A stretch of 64,000 bases of DNA, taken from contig SIJG01000018.1 in the NCBI GenBank assembly GCA_023374025.1, positions 1,536,175 through 1,600,174 on the forward strand, in the 5' to 3' direction. The position numbers and the translations under genes were made by a program. Below the pieces are notes generated by a model that made no database searches, was not told the origin of the DNA, and saw nothing but the letters and a program-made list of their open reading frames with translations. Shown in pieces: positions 1-14,542 of this stretch. Each line of letters opens with the position of its first letter. The first letter of the stretch is position 1. This DNA is from Heterodera schachtii. Taxonomy: Eukaryota > Nematoda > Chromadorea > Rhabditida > Heteroderidae.

Positions 1-356
1 GTAACTCCAATACTATTTATTATACTTTTCTAATACCAAATGCGCCATAAATTTCTACCAAAATCTTTACTAATATTTTATTGGTTTTGTCAGTTTATAT
101 ATTTGTTTTCAATTGTTTTGTTTTATTTTTTTAAAAGGCCAATTAGCGGTGTCACTCCTTCGTATTTATGGGATAGTTCTGGCCATTTCTCGTGCCACCT
201 TCAATTATAAATTCTGGGCTTAATTCTCAGCACTCACATTCTTGCCTGATGATCGTTATTGGTTTTTTAATTTTCAGGATTTTGTCTGTTGATTATCCAC
301 GTCACAACAAGTCAATAATTACGCTAATTTTTTTTTATTTATTTTTACAACAAAAA

Positions 357-390
357 ATGGCACGCAATCGTAATAATAGGCCTTTGGCTG
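357..390 (+). CDS. Possible first coding exon, gene not resolved
   Basis: An ATG preceded by an AT-rich leader opens a reading of M-A-R-N-R-N-N-R-P-L-A and ends at a good nematode-type donor (CTG|GTGAGT). The piece is less AT-rich than its surroundings, which is why I single it out. Acceptors tried downstream (after about 722, 818 and 960) run into a stop within a few to about 18 codons, so no continuing exon was found. It could be a real first exon with a distant partner, a gene relic, or chance. Confidence 0.2.
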
Positions 391-1979
391 GTGAGTGGTA
401 GTGGAAAAGCATTTTTTGTAACTTCGATTGTCTCACATTTATCCAAGTCGATAATTTTTGTATTATGTGATATTACGAAATGAAATATTTAATTATCGTA
501 TTTTTGGGAGACAATCAGAATCGATCATTTATTGCATACCATAAATTATTTAGTTTCTTTTTACTTCTATGATTTTTAATGAAAATTTGAATCGTATTTG
601 AATTTTTTAAATTAATTCTGAACGACATACTGCGTTTTCCAGAAATTTAAAAGTAAAAATTATCAATTATTAATTGTAATTATAATAAAAATCTAAACTC
701 ATTTTGTTTTACTTATTTTATAGTCATACAAGAAGTGTGAAAGGTGTGGAAAAAATAAATTCTTTATATTAGAAAGCTTTACACATGCGATATTATAGTT
801 TCTAATGTAATTTTTCAGTAAATGCGTATTTTAACCATTTTATATTCCATGAACTGCTTTTCCAAGCATAGGACAAATATTTCGATTCGCAATAAAATCA
901 CATGTACTTTTTAATTATAATGAAAAATTGTATATAATTCTTTTTTTTCTTGATTTTTAGGGGGTCAATTGACACTTTCCTGTAATTTATTTAAACTGAA
1001 ATTTTTTCAGTTTAATGCAACTGGCGGCATGATGCTTATTTTTTTCTGCTGAAAAATATTGAATAAATTATTTTAACCAATAAAAAAATTTTATTTAATG
1101 AAAATTCTTTTCAACGATTTTTAACATTTAATTAAGTACTATTTTTCAATTAAAGCAAAATGAAAATTTTAAATAATAAAAAATAAGTTTTCTAATACTC
1201 GGGAAATGTTATGAATGACATTTTTAAGTATTCTATAATTAAAAATTAAAAAAACAGAATTTTTCTCTTTCTTAGTAATAAATTATTTATTTAATTATTT
1301 TTCTTCTTTTTTCGTAAGGTTAATTTTTTGTATTAGACTTTAATTAAAATTAAAATCCAAAATTGACTATTTTATTGTTAATCTTGCAAATATAATTAAA
1401 AAATTACTTTTGTTGTTTTAAAAAAACGCGCTTTTAAATAGAATAATATGGGTTTCGATATTTTCGAAGGTCCATATAAGGCGGGTTTTCGGACCGAAAC
1501 CCAAGCGGAAATCAATAATTGACTGACCCTACGCTTAAACACTGCTAAATTGATTTAATAATAAGGTAGACAGGTTTCATATTTATATTTTTATATAATT
1601 AGCATAACTTAAGTTTTAATATTTTTTACTTTTTTCAATTTTATTAAATTATCGTGCCCGAACTTTCCAATTTACAAATTTATGGTGCTCAAGTTTCTCC
1701 CACGATGACTATCGAATAGCTGGATCCCTACCCTTCGCCAAAGTTAGCGCGCATTGAAAAGAAAATTTATGAAAAACAAGAAAGGTCGCTAATCATTGTT
1801 CTAAAAATGTGACCCTCGCCTATCGGGATTTAATTTTTTGCGAATTAACTGACATTAATTTACAAAGAAAGCATATACCGAAAGCTTGGCCTAGTCTTAG
1901 ACCTAAAACATAGACTTATTTTAAGCCAATAAACCATTTGTCTATTTAAAATAAAAGCTAAATGCTCCTCAAAATCTCG

Positions 1980-3640
1980 CAAGATCATAGGTAATTTTGG
2001 TTTATTAATATTTATTTTTCATAATATTTTTATTGTAAATTTTTTTTTTTTAATAGAAAATTTCATATTAAAAATTACACATGCCATTTATGAATAATTA
2101 TAATGTGAAGTCGCCTTGCCATGCAAAAGTTAATAAAAATAATTAATATATTCGAATGCTTTTTTTAATTTGTCGAAGATTTTTTTGAATATATTTATTT
2201 AAAGGAAGTACCTTTGTTCGATTTATTTCAGCTGCTATTTAAAATTTAATTGTTTATTCTTCTTGCATTGTATTCCTTACAAAAAATGAACATGCAATTA
2301 TTAAAAAGAAATGAAACTTAAATAATTTCTTGTTTAATAATACAATATATTTTAATTTATTTATGTGTTCTTCTTGGTCTCTTTCGCACATTTTAACCAA
2401 AATCTGTTGACCTTAACTATTTTTTAAATTTCTTATTAATTTTTTAATAAAATAATGGTAAATTCTTGATGAATATAATCATATTTTTTTCAATGAAGAA
2501 AAAGCCAAGAATTAAAATGAAAAATAATTTTATTGTTGTTTGATAATACATTCTAACTTCGAGATGCTTTAAATTAAAAAAAATCAGATTATTGTAATGT
2601 TTTTGTTTGTCTAATTTTGGTTTTGAGATTTCCATTATAATTAAATTTTCTTTTTAGTTTCTTCATATGTTAAAATTGAAACTTTAATTTTTTTTCAATT
2701 TTGAATGCGTTCGATTCATTTTATAATTTTTATTTTCAATTATTATATTCATTTATTTTTAATTTCCTTTTGTTGTTTTTTAAATTAACTAATTAAAAAT
2801 CCCACTAAATATTAGCAATAATAATATGATTTTTTGTCTCTGAATATTTTTTATAAACTTTGATTCTCTGCTCCTGCAAGAATTCGTTTATTCGGAATGA
2901 TAAAATTCTTTTGTCTCATAATTAATCATGATTATTCCCGCCAGATTTATGTCGATTCGACTTTCAATAAGCTGAATTTTTTATATTTTTAATTGAGAAG
3001 CATAATTTTACAATGCATTTATAATTTTTATACGAAATAGAATTATCCGATTAACATTCTATGAATAGATTAATATAATTTTGATTTATTTTTTGCAATT
3101 ATTATTGTAAAAGTCATTTAATTAAATTTATTTTTTCCATCTCATCTTCTTTCCTTTTTTATTTAATTTTTTTATTTAATTTGTATTTTTTTAACAAAAT
3201 ATTTCTTTCCCTTTTGTGTCACCATTAACAACGATCGCTTCAACCTTAAATGAGAAATAGGACACCCATGTACTTTAAGGTGCTAATAATTTATAAATAT
3301 TTTTTGTATATTCGTATACATACAAAAAGAGAATTTAGTCTGAAACCCAATTAGCAATTTCTTCATTTATTTTTTTTATTTTTGTATTTTTTAAATAATC
3401 TTTCTTTCTGGGTGATTTATTTTTTTTAATTGCTTTATTATGAATTAGAAAAAGACTACACGTCTGTGTTATGATAAATGAAGTCGTTAATAAAAAATTA
3501 ATAAATTATAATTATCTAAGAATTTTTAAATAAATGCGCTTTAATGCAGAATACAAATGCAAAGGAATGATTTTTTTAATGACATTTTTAATATACTTGC
3601 TAATGCGTCAAAGTAAATTTTGTTGAAATTAATTTTGTAT
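1980..3640. repeat. Old segmental duplicate, copy 1 (partner 16620-18650)
   Basis: Several colinear stretches match copy 2: 2040-2095 with 16680-16740, 2380-2450 with 16840-16920, 2515-2580 with 16970-17035, 2895-2960 with 17370-17420, and 3206-3244 with 18169-18211 (CTTTTGTGTCACCATT against CTTTTGAGTCACTATT). Order and orientation are kept and spacing is similar, which argues for a duplicated block, not shared low complexity. Both copies are diverged and carry indels. Confidence 0.6.
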
Positions 3641-5221
3641 ATTTTATACTTTAGCAGTAAATCTTAAATATTTTTGAGTAGATGTTTTAGGTTTTCGACA
3701 GCAACCAAAAGAAATCGGAATACTTTGAACATACATTTGGTGAAATTTTTACAATAGAAGCTTCCCCAAACTCAAAAATTTGAAACGATTTCCTTAGAGA
3801 CAATTTAGTGCTGTTTAGGTTTTATTTGCTTAAAGTTTTAATTATAATCATGCTTTGAACACATTCAATGATAAAACAGACAAACAAATTATTAATTGCA
3901 ATTTCTGAAATATGATATTTAACAATTCTTGACTCAAATTATTAATTATCCCTTGCATATTTTTTATTTAAAATAAGGTTTTATCACTAATTTTTTCTAT
4001 TTTCTATTTTTTTTTTCATTATTTTATTTAATTATAGGCATATTTTTAAATTTACCATCATTCAATCAGATGCCCAATTTCACTGGGAAAAACCCATCGA
4101 GTTTTCTTCCTTGAGAAATTTCTAAATAAATTTGGAATTTTATAGATTTTTAAAATTTTTTCATATTTATTTGATATATAGTTATTTAGCAACTTTCTTC
4201 CATAATATCTTATCTTAGCACTTTTTTGTTTTGGTCATAAAATAAAATAAATATTATAACATTTTGATATTAAATATTTTTAGTTTAAATTACGCATCTT
4301 GGAATGTGATCACGTATTTTGTTGTCCTCAATGTTCTATCATTTGTTCAATGTAGACCCTTGAAGCAGCTTTTTGTTTATTTGATCTCTTTAGTCCATGA
4401 AATTACGAAATGTTTATTTTTTAAATTTAGTAAACGGAGTGGATGAGCATTCTACGGTACTTTTCTAAAAAAAAAATTTATGGTTAATTTTAAAAAATTG
4501 CTTTCAAGCAATCAATTTTAGTTATAAATTTGCATTCTCATTTAGAATACAATTTTATTTTACAACTTAATTTTCTAAAAAATATTAAAATGTTAATAAT
4601 ATACTATTTAGCCGTTTGCATAATTAATGTTTATGACTTTAGATTATTTTGCTCTCTAGATTTTAGTTAAATCAGTTGTTACTCTTGACTTATTCTCGAC
4701 AGACGTGATTTTTTTGTAATATTTTATCTTTTTATCATGCTTTCATGTAACTAGTAGATGTTGAGTTTTTGTAGTTCACTTCACTTATACACATTTCGGT
4801 TTACTGTTGTAGGTTATAGATTGGATTTATTTCAAGGACCAATTGTTTTTTAAATTGTTGAATTAGATAACATATTGCAATTTAAATATTTAAATCATTT
4901 AAATCGACCTTTATTGCTTCCGGCATTTGAGATTTATTGCAAGTTTAAATTCTTCTTATGGTATTTATTTATTTCATTTTATTCTTCAATTTTAATAAAT
5001 TTATAATGGTGTAGTGCTTGTTTGAATATATCTCGTTAAGAAAATGTAGAAATTAGTTGGTCAGCAGAAAAAATTTTGTTCAGGTGCATTTATTTGTGGC
5101 GAAAATTAATTTTTTAATAAAAATTTTTAAATTATTTTTTTAGCTTAACTACAATTTTTGTGAACAAATTTAGGACGTTTATTTACATATTTCGGGGTTC
5201 TTATTAGAGTTAGGATTTTTA

Positions 5222-5345
5222 GGTGCTAAAAATACTGAAATAGGTACTAAAATATTGCAAAAAAGTGCAAAATAGGTGCAAAATGCCAAAAATACGCAAT
5301 TAGGTACGAAAATAGGTGTTAAAAATTGCAAAAATCATGTGCTTT
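5222..5345. repeat. Short imperfect tandem repeat, unit about AGGTGCNAAAATA
   Basis: Units such as AGGTGCTAAAAATA, AGGTACTAAAATA, AGGTGCAAAATG and AGGTACGAAAATA recur every 12-20 bases. Similar 'AGG(T)C-AC-AAAA' sequence lies inside the MITE at 33847-34432 and at 21836-21930, so this may be a remnant of a related element that has lost its ends. Confidence 0.5.
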
Positions 5346-5439
5346 TATGCAAAAAAAAAAATTCCCAAAATAACTAATTATTCATCAATTAAACCCGCTC
5401 AATTGCAACTTGTCAAGAAATGTTTTTTTTAATTTCATT

Positions 5440-5990
5440 TCTAAGAGGGGTATTTCTGTTATATTTTATTTATGTTTTCATTTGTTTTGTTTATTTAAAA
5501 AATTTTAACTAAATTATAAATATTATTTTAAATAAACAATAAGTATTTGAATGTGAACATAATTTTTAAACATTTAAATTTTTTAGATCTTTGAAAGATG
5601 ATGATGATGGAAATTAATATACTTAGTTGGATTTTATATGCTTCAGTAATCAAAGTAAAAAGGAATATATTTTTCCACTTAGCTTATTGTAATGTGATTG
5701 AACTAAATAAGAATTTTGTTTTATAATTTTGACCAATTATTGTTTCTTCTTTTTAAAAATAAATGAATTTCTATATTTTTCTTCATATTATGATATAATA
5801 AAAAATAAAAAATTTCTAATTTTTCAGTTGTTATTTTTTGGAATTTATTTTTTCCTATATATTATGCAATTGAATTATATTTTGGTCCACGGATTGGAAC
5901 CAAGTTCCATGCAAACCACACTAATTTATGAAAATTAAAAAAAATTTAAAAAACCTTAATATGACCGTAATGTGTTCATTTCCCCTAATT
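5440..5990. repeat. Local duplicate, copy 1 (partner 7495-8020)
   Basis: The stretch around 5540-5580 (AAGTATTTGAATGTGAACAT, then AATTTTTAAACATTTA) recurs at 7590-7635. The later part (AAAAATAAATGAATTTCTAT, 5754-5773) recurs at 7799-7818, and 5880-5990 recurs in weaker form at 7890-8010. The constant offset of about 2.05 kb indicates a direct duplication. Confidence 0.6.
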
Positions 5991-7494
5991 ATTATGATTA
6001 GAATATAGATATTTAATTATTACCAATGAGAAAATAGCTAAGCTATTAAAAAAAGATAATTGAGTTTTAATCATGACAATAAATTAAATCGTGTTTGGCA
6101 GCAATAACATCGTTTTTATTTTCAAAGTTTTTCCAATGATTAAATTTTGCTTTTGTCGCATTATTCCATATTAAAAATTAATATTTGTTGTTGTTTTTTT
6201 TATTTTATTCAGACGAATGATCGAGAGTTTGTCTTATGTTTTTCTGCTTTTGTTTAAATCTTTTTGTATTTTTAAATATTATGTACTTTTAATCGTCATG
6301 TTGTTAGATTGATGTATCGGTCCCGTCAATCAAGAGGTTTTTCTTATAAAAATTCAAAATTACTATACATTAAACCCCTAATCCTATAAAAAAGGGTTAA
6401 CTGTGCATTATAAAAATTTTGGGTTTGATTATAAACCTTATTAAACTATGTTAGCTTTATTTATATTTTATTTGCTTCCTTTTATATTAAGTAATGGCTT
6501 TTTTCTGAATATTGTTTCTTTTAGTAATTTAAATTAAATTTTTTTATTTTTGCCTTTTTTTTAATTTTTTGTCTATTAACAAACATTTATTGGTCCAAGA
6601 CTTTTTCTTATTTAATCCGTTAGCTTTCGGAAATGGACATTATTTATTTATAAGAATTTTAAATTGCATTTAAGTTATTATTGTTTTATATATTTGATAT
6701 TATAATTAAATTTTTATCGTATTTATGATGAGGATTAAAATATTTGCTGATTACGGTGCTAATTAACATAGTAAAGTGCTTTAACGCTTTTATCCTTTAA
6801 AATAATGAGTTGTTTTAATATAATAATTATATCTGTTATTTGTCTCTTTAATTTTCATTCTTTTATAAAATATTTACACTTTATATAATTTTATTTTTGC
6901 TGAATTTGAAAAAACAAAATTAATTTATATATAAAATATCTTACGACAAAATATGGATATGAGGATAAATATTTAATACTTTTAAATATTTTATGACTTA
7001 ATTTATTTTATCGTAATTTCAGCATCGTGTGAAAAATATTTAGTTTACAAGTCAGTGTTGTCGACTGGTTCCTTTTTCCTTGGGGTTTTTTGGCCGCTTA
7101 TTCATGAATTGTTCTAGAAATATTTTCTATAAATATTGTCTAGGAATTCATTTAATAGAAAATTTTTTTTTCCATTTACCCATTTTATTTGATTAAATAA
7201 TTTCTTTTTATAATATTTTTAAAGGTTGATTAATGCGCTGGACGAAACTGGCATTTCCGAAATTATCATATTTAACAATTTGACTTGCTGAATCGTCGAC
7301 TTTCGCGCAGCTGCAGACGCACATTCCTCTCGTATTGCTCCTGCAGCATGATTTGACGTTTTTTAAAGATAATATTTTTTAAGTTGTTTTAAAGTTATAG
7401 TCCGAAAGTGCCGGTAGGCTCGCCAAGAAATTTGAAAATGATCTTTGATCATTTTTATCATTTCTGAAATTTTTTAAATAAGATTTAATTCGAC

Positions 7495-8020
7495 AAAATG
7501 TTTAGTCTGTCATATTTTATTTATGCTTTTATTTGATTTGTTTATTTATAAGAGTTTAAGTAAATTAGAATATTTTATGTAATCAATAAGTATTTGAATT
7601 TGTTTGAATGTGAACATAATTTTTAAACATTTATATTTTTAGGTTTTTGCTTTTCCGCACCTTATAAAATGACTTTCACAGAGTAAATGATGTTAACCTT
7701 TTAATGTTTTTATAATTTCTTTATGATTATTTTAAAATAATTAACTATTTAAATTTTTAATTTATACTTTTGACCATATTATTGTTTTTTTTCTTTTTAA
7801 AAATAAATGAATTTCTATATTTCTCTTTATATTTTATGATATAAAAAATTTATTAATTCAATTAATTTTTTTTATTACATTGTGCAAATCAATTTATATT
7901 CTCTTCCGTGGGCTGAAACCAACTCCAATACTTTTCAACACTAAATTTGAAAATCAAAAATTTTTTAACGTCTTAATATATATTATAATGAGTCAGGTCC
8001 GTTTCTTCTAATTATTATTT
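7495..8020. repeat. Local duplicate, copy 2 (partner 5440-5990)
   Basis: Colinear with copy 1 at an offset of about 2.05 kb. The copies differ by scattered substitutions and small indels and neither is coding. Confidence 0.6.
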
Positions 8021-9060
8021 TTTAAAAGCAAAGATGCCAAGAATCCAGACATTTTACAACAATTGAATAAAATTTATGAATGTGTTAATTTATGTATGTT
8101 ATGTTTTTGCAAGATTTTAGCTTACTAATAATGAACCGTTCCTTCTTATATTTCTGAGTTTTTTAATTGTTTGTTTTTCATTTTTAATTAAATACTTATT
8201 TAAATTTTTTTAATTAATTTTATATTTTTTGGCATAAAAAAATTCTTTTCGTCGAATCAGCTTTTCTTGAGATATTAATTCCTATGCTATTTTTTAAATA
8301 CTTTTGGGTTTATTTTTCTTCTGATTTGTTTAATTTAAAGAAAGTGCCTATCTTCCTCAATCTCGCATACTTTCGTTTAATTCATCTTATTACAAAAAAT
8401 TGAACAAAAAAATTACTAAATAATTTGAGGTTAAATAATTTCTTGCTAATAAAACAATTTTTCTTAATTTAGGGTCTTCTTGCGATCCATTCAATTTAGA
8501 TACTAAGCTGTGCTGGATTTAGTAATATTTTTTCAATGATCATTTTTTTTATTAATTTGAGTTTTGGAATTGTTTTTTTTTATTTTTTTTGTGTTTTTAA
8601 AGATAATTTAATATTATAATTTAGTCATTTTTTATCGACGAATATGCACTTTTTTCTAAATTTTTCAAGCTGCAATAAAAAACATAATATCTTAGGGTTT
8701 AATTTTTCTTACAATTCTTTACCGCAATAAAAATAATTATTAATATATAATTTCAGACAATATAAAATTTATTATTATCAATAATTACAATTTAATTTCA
8801 TCACCGCTATTTTAATATAATCTTTTTCAATCCATAATTCAATATTTTGTGATTTTACGTTTTTTCTCGTAAAAAATATTAACCATGACTCAAAAAAATT
8901 AAAGTTTTTTACTTTTCGCATTTCAGCAAACTAATTTTTGTTTTATTGTCACATTTTTCATTTCATTTTGTTGCATTTTTTAACTAATGTATAAAAACCC
9001 AAAAAACGTCACCAATTATGATTTTTTGGTTATCTGAATGAAAAGATAAAAAATTAGAGG

Positions 9061-9560
9061 ATGGAAAGAATCAAAGCAAAAGTAAATGAAGAGAATGGTG
9101 CGCAATTGCAGCCCATTCTCTGCCAAACTCCGCCGGAGGGAACACCGAAAATCAATGGAATTGCTTCGCTTGGGGACGCCACCCAAAAAACGAAGCCAAA
9201 AAACATTCGTTTCAAAAAATATATCACAACGAAAACAATTAAAAAATTTAATATTTATTGTATTTACATGAACTCAAATTTACATGTTCATGTTTCAAAT
9301 ATAGGACTTGTAAACAATTTTTGCGGGACGTGCTCGTGAGAATTTAAATCAACATTTAAATGTTGCGTGATTCCGCGCGGAATTTGGTGTTTTTTAATTT
9401 AGAAAAATTTAATTTTAAATATTTTCTAAAAAACTACAAGTAGAAAAAGTAAAACCAAAGTTTGATTCAAAAGATTATTTATTAATTACTTTGGGGATGG
9501 ATTTAAACGTTAAATTGATTAATCTTGATTTTCTCATAATATATTTTATTTGTAACTTTT
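9061..9560 (+). repeat. Dispersed repeat family, copy 1
   Basis: Shares with 21240-21720 the cores ATGGAAAGAATC, TCTGCCAAACTCCGCCGGAG, AATCAATGGAATTGCTTCGC and TTGGGGACGCCACCCAAAAA, followed by a second conserved part (GCGGGACGTGCTC ... CCGCGCGGAATT). The last part (GATTCAAAAGATT ... TTTGGGGATGG) also matches copy 3 at 21930-22170. The 92-codon open frame starting at 9061 is disrupted in copy 2, so I treat it as accidental. No terminal inverted repeats or target duplication were found. Confidence 0.6.
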
Positions 9561-12500
9561 ATTTTTAAATGCTGATTAGAATTAATTGTACAAATTATTT
9601 GAATTTCTTGGCACTTAATCACTCAATCACATGCTTTCTGCTGATTTATCAGTATTTTTCTGCTTTTCAAAGGATCGAAGCTGTTTTGATTTTGCTGCTT
9701 TTTTGAAAAAATTTGCTAATTTATGCTGATTTATTATTTTATGTAAAGCTACAAAAACTCTCAAATTTTCAAACATATAAACTATATGTTGATTTTCTTT
9801 TCTGACTTGTATTTCTTAGAATATATTTATTTCTTCAAAGCACAACATTTTTTTAAACATAATTCATTAAAATTACATAAATTTAGCAGATCTAACAATT
9901 ATAAACACGAGTAAATTTGGATTTTTAAGCGCGTTTTTGGGATCATAAAACGGAACTTAAAATAAATTAATTATATGCGTGCTCGTCATTCCTCTAAAAA
10001 AAATCATTTAGAAGTGTCTATTTAAATAAGGTCTGAACCGTCCAACATTTAATAAATGTATTCAAAAAAATGACTGTTACAAGCCTTTAAATGGTAGATT
10101 GAACATATTTGAAATACTTAGGTGCTTTAAATTACGCAGTTTCAGCGGTGCAAGGACATTAGTCAAAACTCAAAACCCAACAAATCTTTTTGAAATATCT
10201 TTGCTTAAAAGCCGCCAAATTTTAGAGCATTGATATCATTAAATAGCCCTACTCAATTATTTGCAAAATTTAAAAAAGTTTCGTTAAGCTTAAAGAAACT
10301 TCTAACTCTAATGGTATCAAGGTTTTAAATTTGGTTTATTTTGGGCGAATTATGAAAACTTTCAGTCAAATTGATTGTTTTTTGACAACGTCCCAGCACC
10401 ATTTCAGCAATTTTGGTCCATTACTTTCTAACTGAAGATTTATCCATCATCTGGTTTTTCCCTCCCAGCCCTTTATTTTTCGGGCCTTATTCCTAAGACC
10501 CGAACTGATTGGTTTTTCAAAAATCTTTCAGAGATTGGCATTTTACTGTGTTTAATTTTATTAAGGTTTATATTTTTAAATTTATTTATTACCAATTTGA
10601 TAAAATATCAAATATTTTGGGTAAATTAATTTAATAAAATTTATTTATATAACTTTTAATAGATGTTCACTTTTTATGATTTTACAAAAAAAGCGTGCCC
10701 ATGTGCTGTGGTGATGCCGTGCGAAATTTTTCTCTTAGAGTTCATTGATAATACTTCTTAGAATTTTTTTTAATTTTGTTAACATAATTCAATTACTATT
10801 TAATTTTTGCTGTATATCTGGCTAAATATCGATTTCAGAATTGTATTTCAATTTTTGATTTTTAAATTTGTTGGTGTAACATGAAAAAAATTTTTAATTT
10901 ATCATCGTTACGATTGATATTTTCAAAGAGGACAAAAACTTTTATATTTTCACTTTTGTTTGGCTTATTATTTTAATATTGTTTCATTTTATATTGTTTT
11001 AAAGCCTCTTACTTTTTAATTAGCAAATTTTTTTATTATATTATTTCATCATTAATATTAATTAAAGAATTTTAGACCCATTGATTGCTTAAAAACATTC
11101 CTTGTGTGGCATAAGCGATGGGTACACTAAAACCGGCTTCTCATATTCTGCAACGAAAAGGAGCCTAAGCCGCATTTTGAACGCCGCTTGAACGAATTTG
11201 TTATTTTATTTTGGTTTTTGCTATGATGCGCAGTTTATTTTTTTATAGTATAATGTATTAAAATAGATATAGTAAAATTTTCATTGGATATTTTTTAAGA
11301 AATTTACTCTTTTAAACTCAAGCTAAATTAGTTAGTTATTTTACGGCTGTAGTCTTACATGCTTCCGAAAATACCGAGAATTCGTTTATATGAGGTGTAA
11401 CATAAATGTTGTCATAGTGCCCAAAAAATAATTATAAAAATTCATAACAATTCAAGTAATAAAGCAAATTTAATCAAACATTGCCAAATAATTCTCTTAT
11501 TTAGCCCCAACTTTTCAATAATTAATTTAAAAATTTCAAATTCTCGGCGGTGCCATGGCGCCGCCGGACGCAAAAGTGTGCTCGATTTTTTCAAACATTG
11601 AAAAATTGATCCTGAGTAAAGTATTAGATTGATTTCTATTTGTTTTCAATAAAAATTTAATGAAAACTGATACCCATAGATGTTATATCACTGCAAAGTT
11701 TTAAAATGAATATATCATTAATTAATATTTTTTAATAGATGTTCGACCTATTTTTTCAAAGCAAACGAGAATATTACCGCTTATTTCCCACATATTCCGA
11801 TTCTATGTATTATTAAATATAAAAATGTCAAATTTTCGTTTATTTTGTAAATTCTTTAGTCAAAAATAATTAATTTTTTAAATTTGAACGAATGTATTAA
11901 AAGGCAAAAAAGGTTCAATATTTAAATTTAAATTTTTGTATTTTAATTTAAATTATATATTTTTTAATTTTCCTCTGTAATTCAAATATTTTTGTAGTTA
12001 TTCTGAACACTTGAAAGTTATTACTTTTACATGCGGCACAGATGAAAAGTAGTGTCGGGATGCTGTTGAAGTTTGCTAATTGAAGTTCTGACTCCTAAAT
12101 TATTATTTCGAGTTGATGTTTTTAGTTAAAACTTAGTTTATTTATGTTTTTTCTCTAATTAAATATTTTCTTGTTCATCTCTGACTTGGGTAATTAAATC
12201 TCTTTTCAATACAAATTGTATCTTAAAAGGTGATTTATTAAGTAAATTATTCTATTTCTTTTTAAATTCTTATTCTAAAATACATTTTATATTTATTAAT
12301 CATTTGTATTTATTTTTCATAATGTATTGATATTTTCCATTGCTTTCAATTATTTCCATAGATATTTTATTATATCATGACAAAGCTTTAAAAAATTGTA
12401 CTGTTAATTTATTATTTTTCAATTAAATTTTTGGCTTAATTATCGAAAGCAAATGAGAGTGTTGCCACCTTTTAGATCTATTTATTAAATATAAAACATC

Positions 12501-14542
12501 ACATTTAGCTATTTTGCGCGACTGAAACGCGTGTCATTTGTTTATAAAAAAAATTTTGGTTCGTAAAGGCTCAATTGTTTGATTAATTTTTTAATTTGTT
12601 TATAAAAAGAATTATATATTTTTTATTTTAGAATGAATGTTTTAACAAAGCAAAAAGTGCTTTACTAAGATGAATTTTCAATGATACTAAATTAAAATGT
12701 ATTTATAAACAGTGTTTTTCTTCTCTGATAATAATACAAGTTTTCGAATATAAATGCCGATAAATCAAAATGTTATTTTTGTACTTTTATAAAAAATAAA
12801 AATTCATCCATGAATTTTTCTTCTTTGCCTACATTTTACCAATTCTTTTGGTGTGTTTTTTTTTGGGTTGTTACTTTTTATAATAAATTTTATTAATTGT
12901 CATTTATTTTGTTTTTAACTTAAATTAAGTTTAATAAATTCTTTATTTATTTAATCAATCCTGCAATTGTGTATTATAAATTTTCAAATATTAATTAAAC
13001 TTTGCTTATTCATTGATTGTTAGATTTATTCTTAAAATAATATTAATAATAAAAACAAATCTCAACAGGGTAAAGAAATTAATTTTGTATGGAGTCTCGA
13101 AAACTTGATACATACCTTTTCTTTGTCAACTGTAAACCATGACGAACTCTTTTGGACAGTTAGAAACCGCCTGGTATGAACACAAAGCCGGCTTTTCGCT
13201 TTTATGCTTCAGCTTAAATAATGTGAATTCTCAAAATTTAAATATTTGAGTGTATTGTTAATTACTGGCTCCAATTCATATATTTTTGATGGCCAGCATC
13301 CTTTAAAACATAAATACAAATGATAACATAATCATTAATATTAAAATACAATTAATTACATCTTTCTCTGAATTTTACCGATTCTATTGGTACACTTTGA
13401 TGTGTTACTTTTTATAATAATATTGGCTTTATCTTACATTAGTTTTTATTCAATTAATTTATTATCGTATTCGCTTAATAATATTTTATTTATACACAAA
13501 AAAAGACTGACTCAAAATCAAGGGAAGAGGGAAATAAAAAACTTTTTATAGAAAATATTAGGAGAAGAATTGAGCAAATAAGAATAAGATGAAAGTGAAA
13601 AGATTTGCAGGTTTTCGGTTTTTGGTCCAGGCACCAAAAATGATCAGAAAAGAATCAGTAAAGTTTCGAAAAACGTTAAAAATTTTAAATTCATTAAAAA
13701 TTCCAAATTAATGTTGGTGCGATAATTTTTGTTAAAGATTAGCAAAAAATTAATTTATCTTTTGGCACTATTTTTAAACATATACATAAATTTTAAATAA
13801 ATTAAAAAAATGTCCACACCTTAACCATTTATAATCCTTATAAATGAAAACATTATTTATCTTGATAAGTTACCAAACCCATAAAAATGTTTTTCTACAA
13901 AAATGACTAAAACTAAATTCATCAATCATCACAAGAAAATTTAAAAATTTTAAGAAACAAAAATAGATTTATGTTTAATGGATATTGGCTTAAGTGTCGA
14001 AAGAAAGTAAGAAAAAAAAACTCAAAATTAAACCGAATATTTTTTAGAAAGAAAATGCACAAAATTTACAAAGGGTTTATCATGTTTAAAACTGTCGAAA
14101 GTATTCTATACTTTCTAATTTTTCAGTACACCTTTTGAGAAATTGAAATTTACTTTAAATCCAGGTTTCCTAATCCTTAATGTGGTGAATCAGTTAAAAA
14201 AGTCCGAAGAAGAATCGTTGCTTATTTGTTAGCCCTTGGCGATTTGTAAGTTTAACATATGAAAAATTTTACCTTATTTACATTATAAATAAACTTTAAT
14301 TATAAATATATTGATTTGAATCTTTCCTTGAATTTATTACAATAGGTTATCAATCTTTTTGTATTTTATTGATATAAATATTATTTACCATAATCCTTTG
14401 ATATTTTTTATTATTTTTTTTTAATCATAAAAATCGCAAACTAATGGATATTTATTTTTTAAATAAACTATGCGTATTTTTTTTGAATACATATCGTGCT
14501 TTTTCTTGAATTGATATGACTTTTAAACAATAAAGTTGCAAT
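9561..14542. other. AT-rich desert, no gene seen
   Basis: No open frame with convincing composition. A GC-rich hairpin core (CGGCGGTGCC-ATGG-CGCCGCCG, 11545-11566) is an isolated relative of the hairpin module found in the MITEs. 13080-13480 shares short matches (TTTTATGCTTCAGCTTAA) with 61740-61800, suggesting another old duplicate. Confidence 0.6.

Larger units (their letters stand above)
391..9060. other. AT-rich desert of decayed duplicated blocks
   Basis: About 80 percent A+T, stops in every frame, no coding stretch I can support. Small islands such as 1441-1510 and 1690-1880 have more GC but no open frame. The sequence is not random: 1980-3640 resembles 16620-18650, and 5440-5990 resembles 7495-8020 (listed separately). 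Confidence 0.7.

Noticed and set aside
9061..9339. 92-codon frame in the dispersed repeat
   Set aside because: The related copy at 21240 is frameshifted and carries an internal duplication; conservation is at DNA level only.
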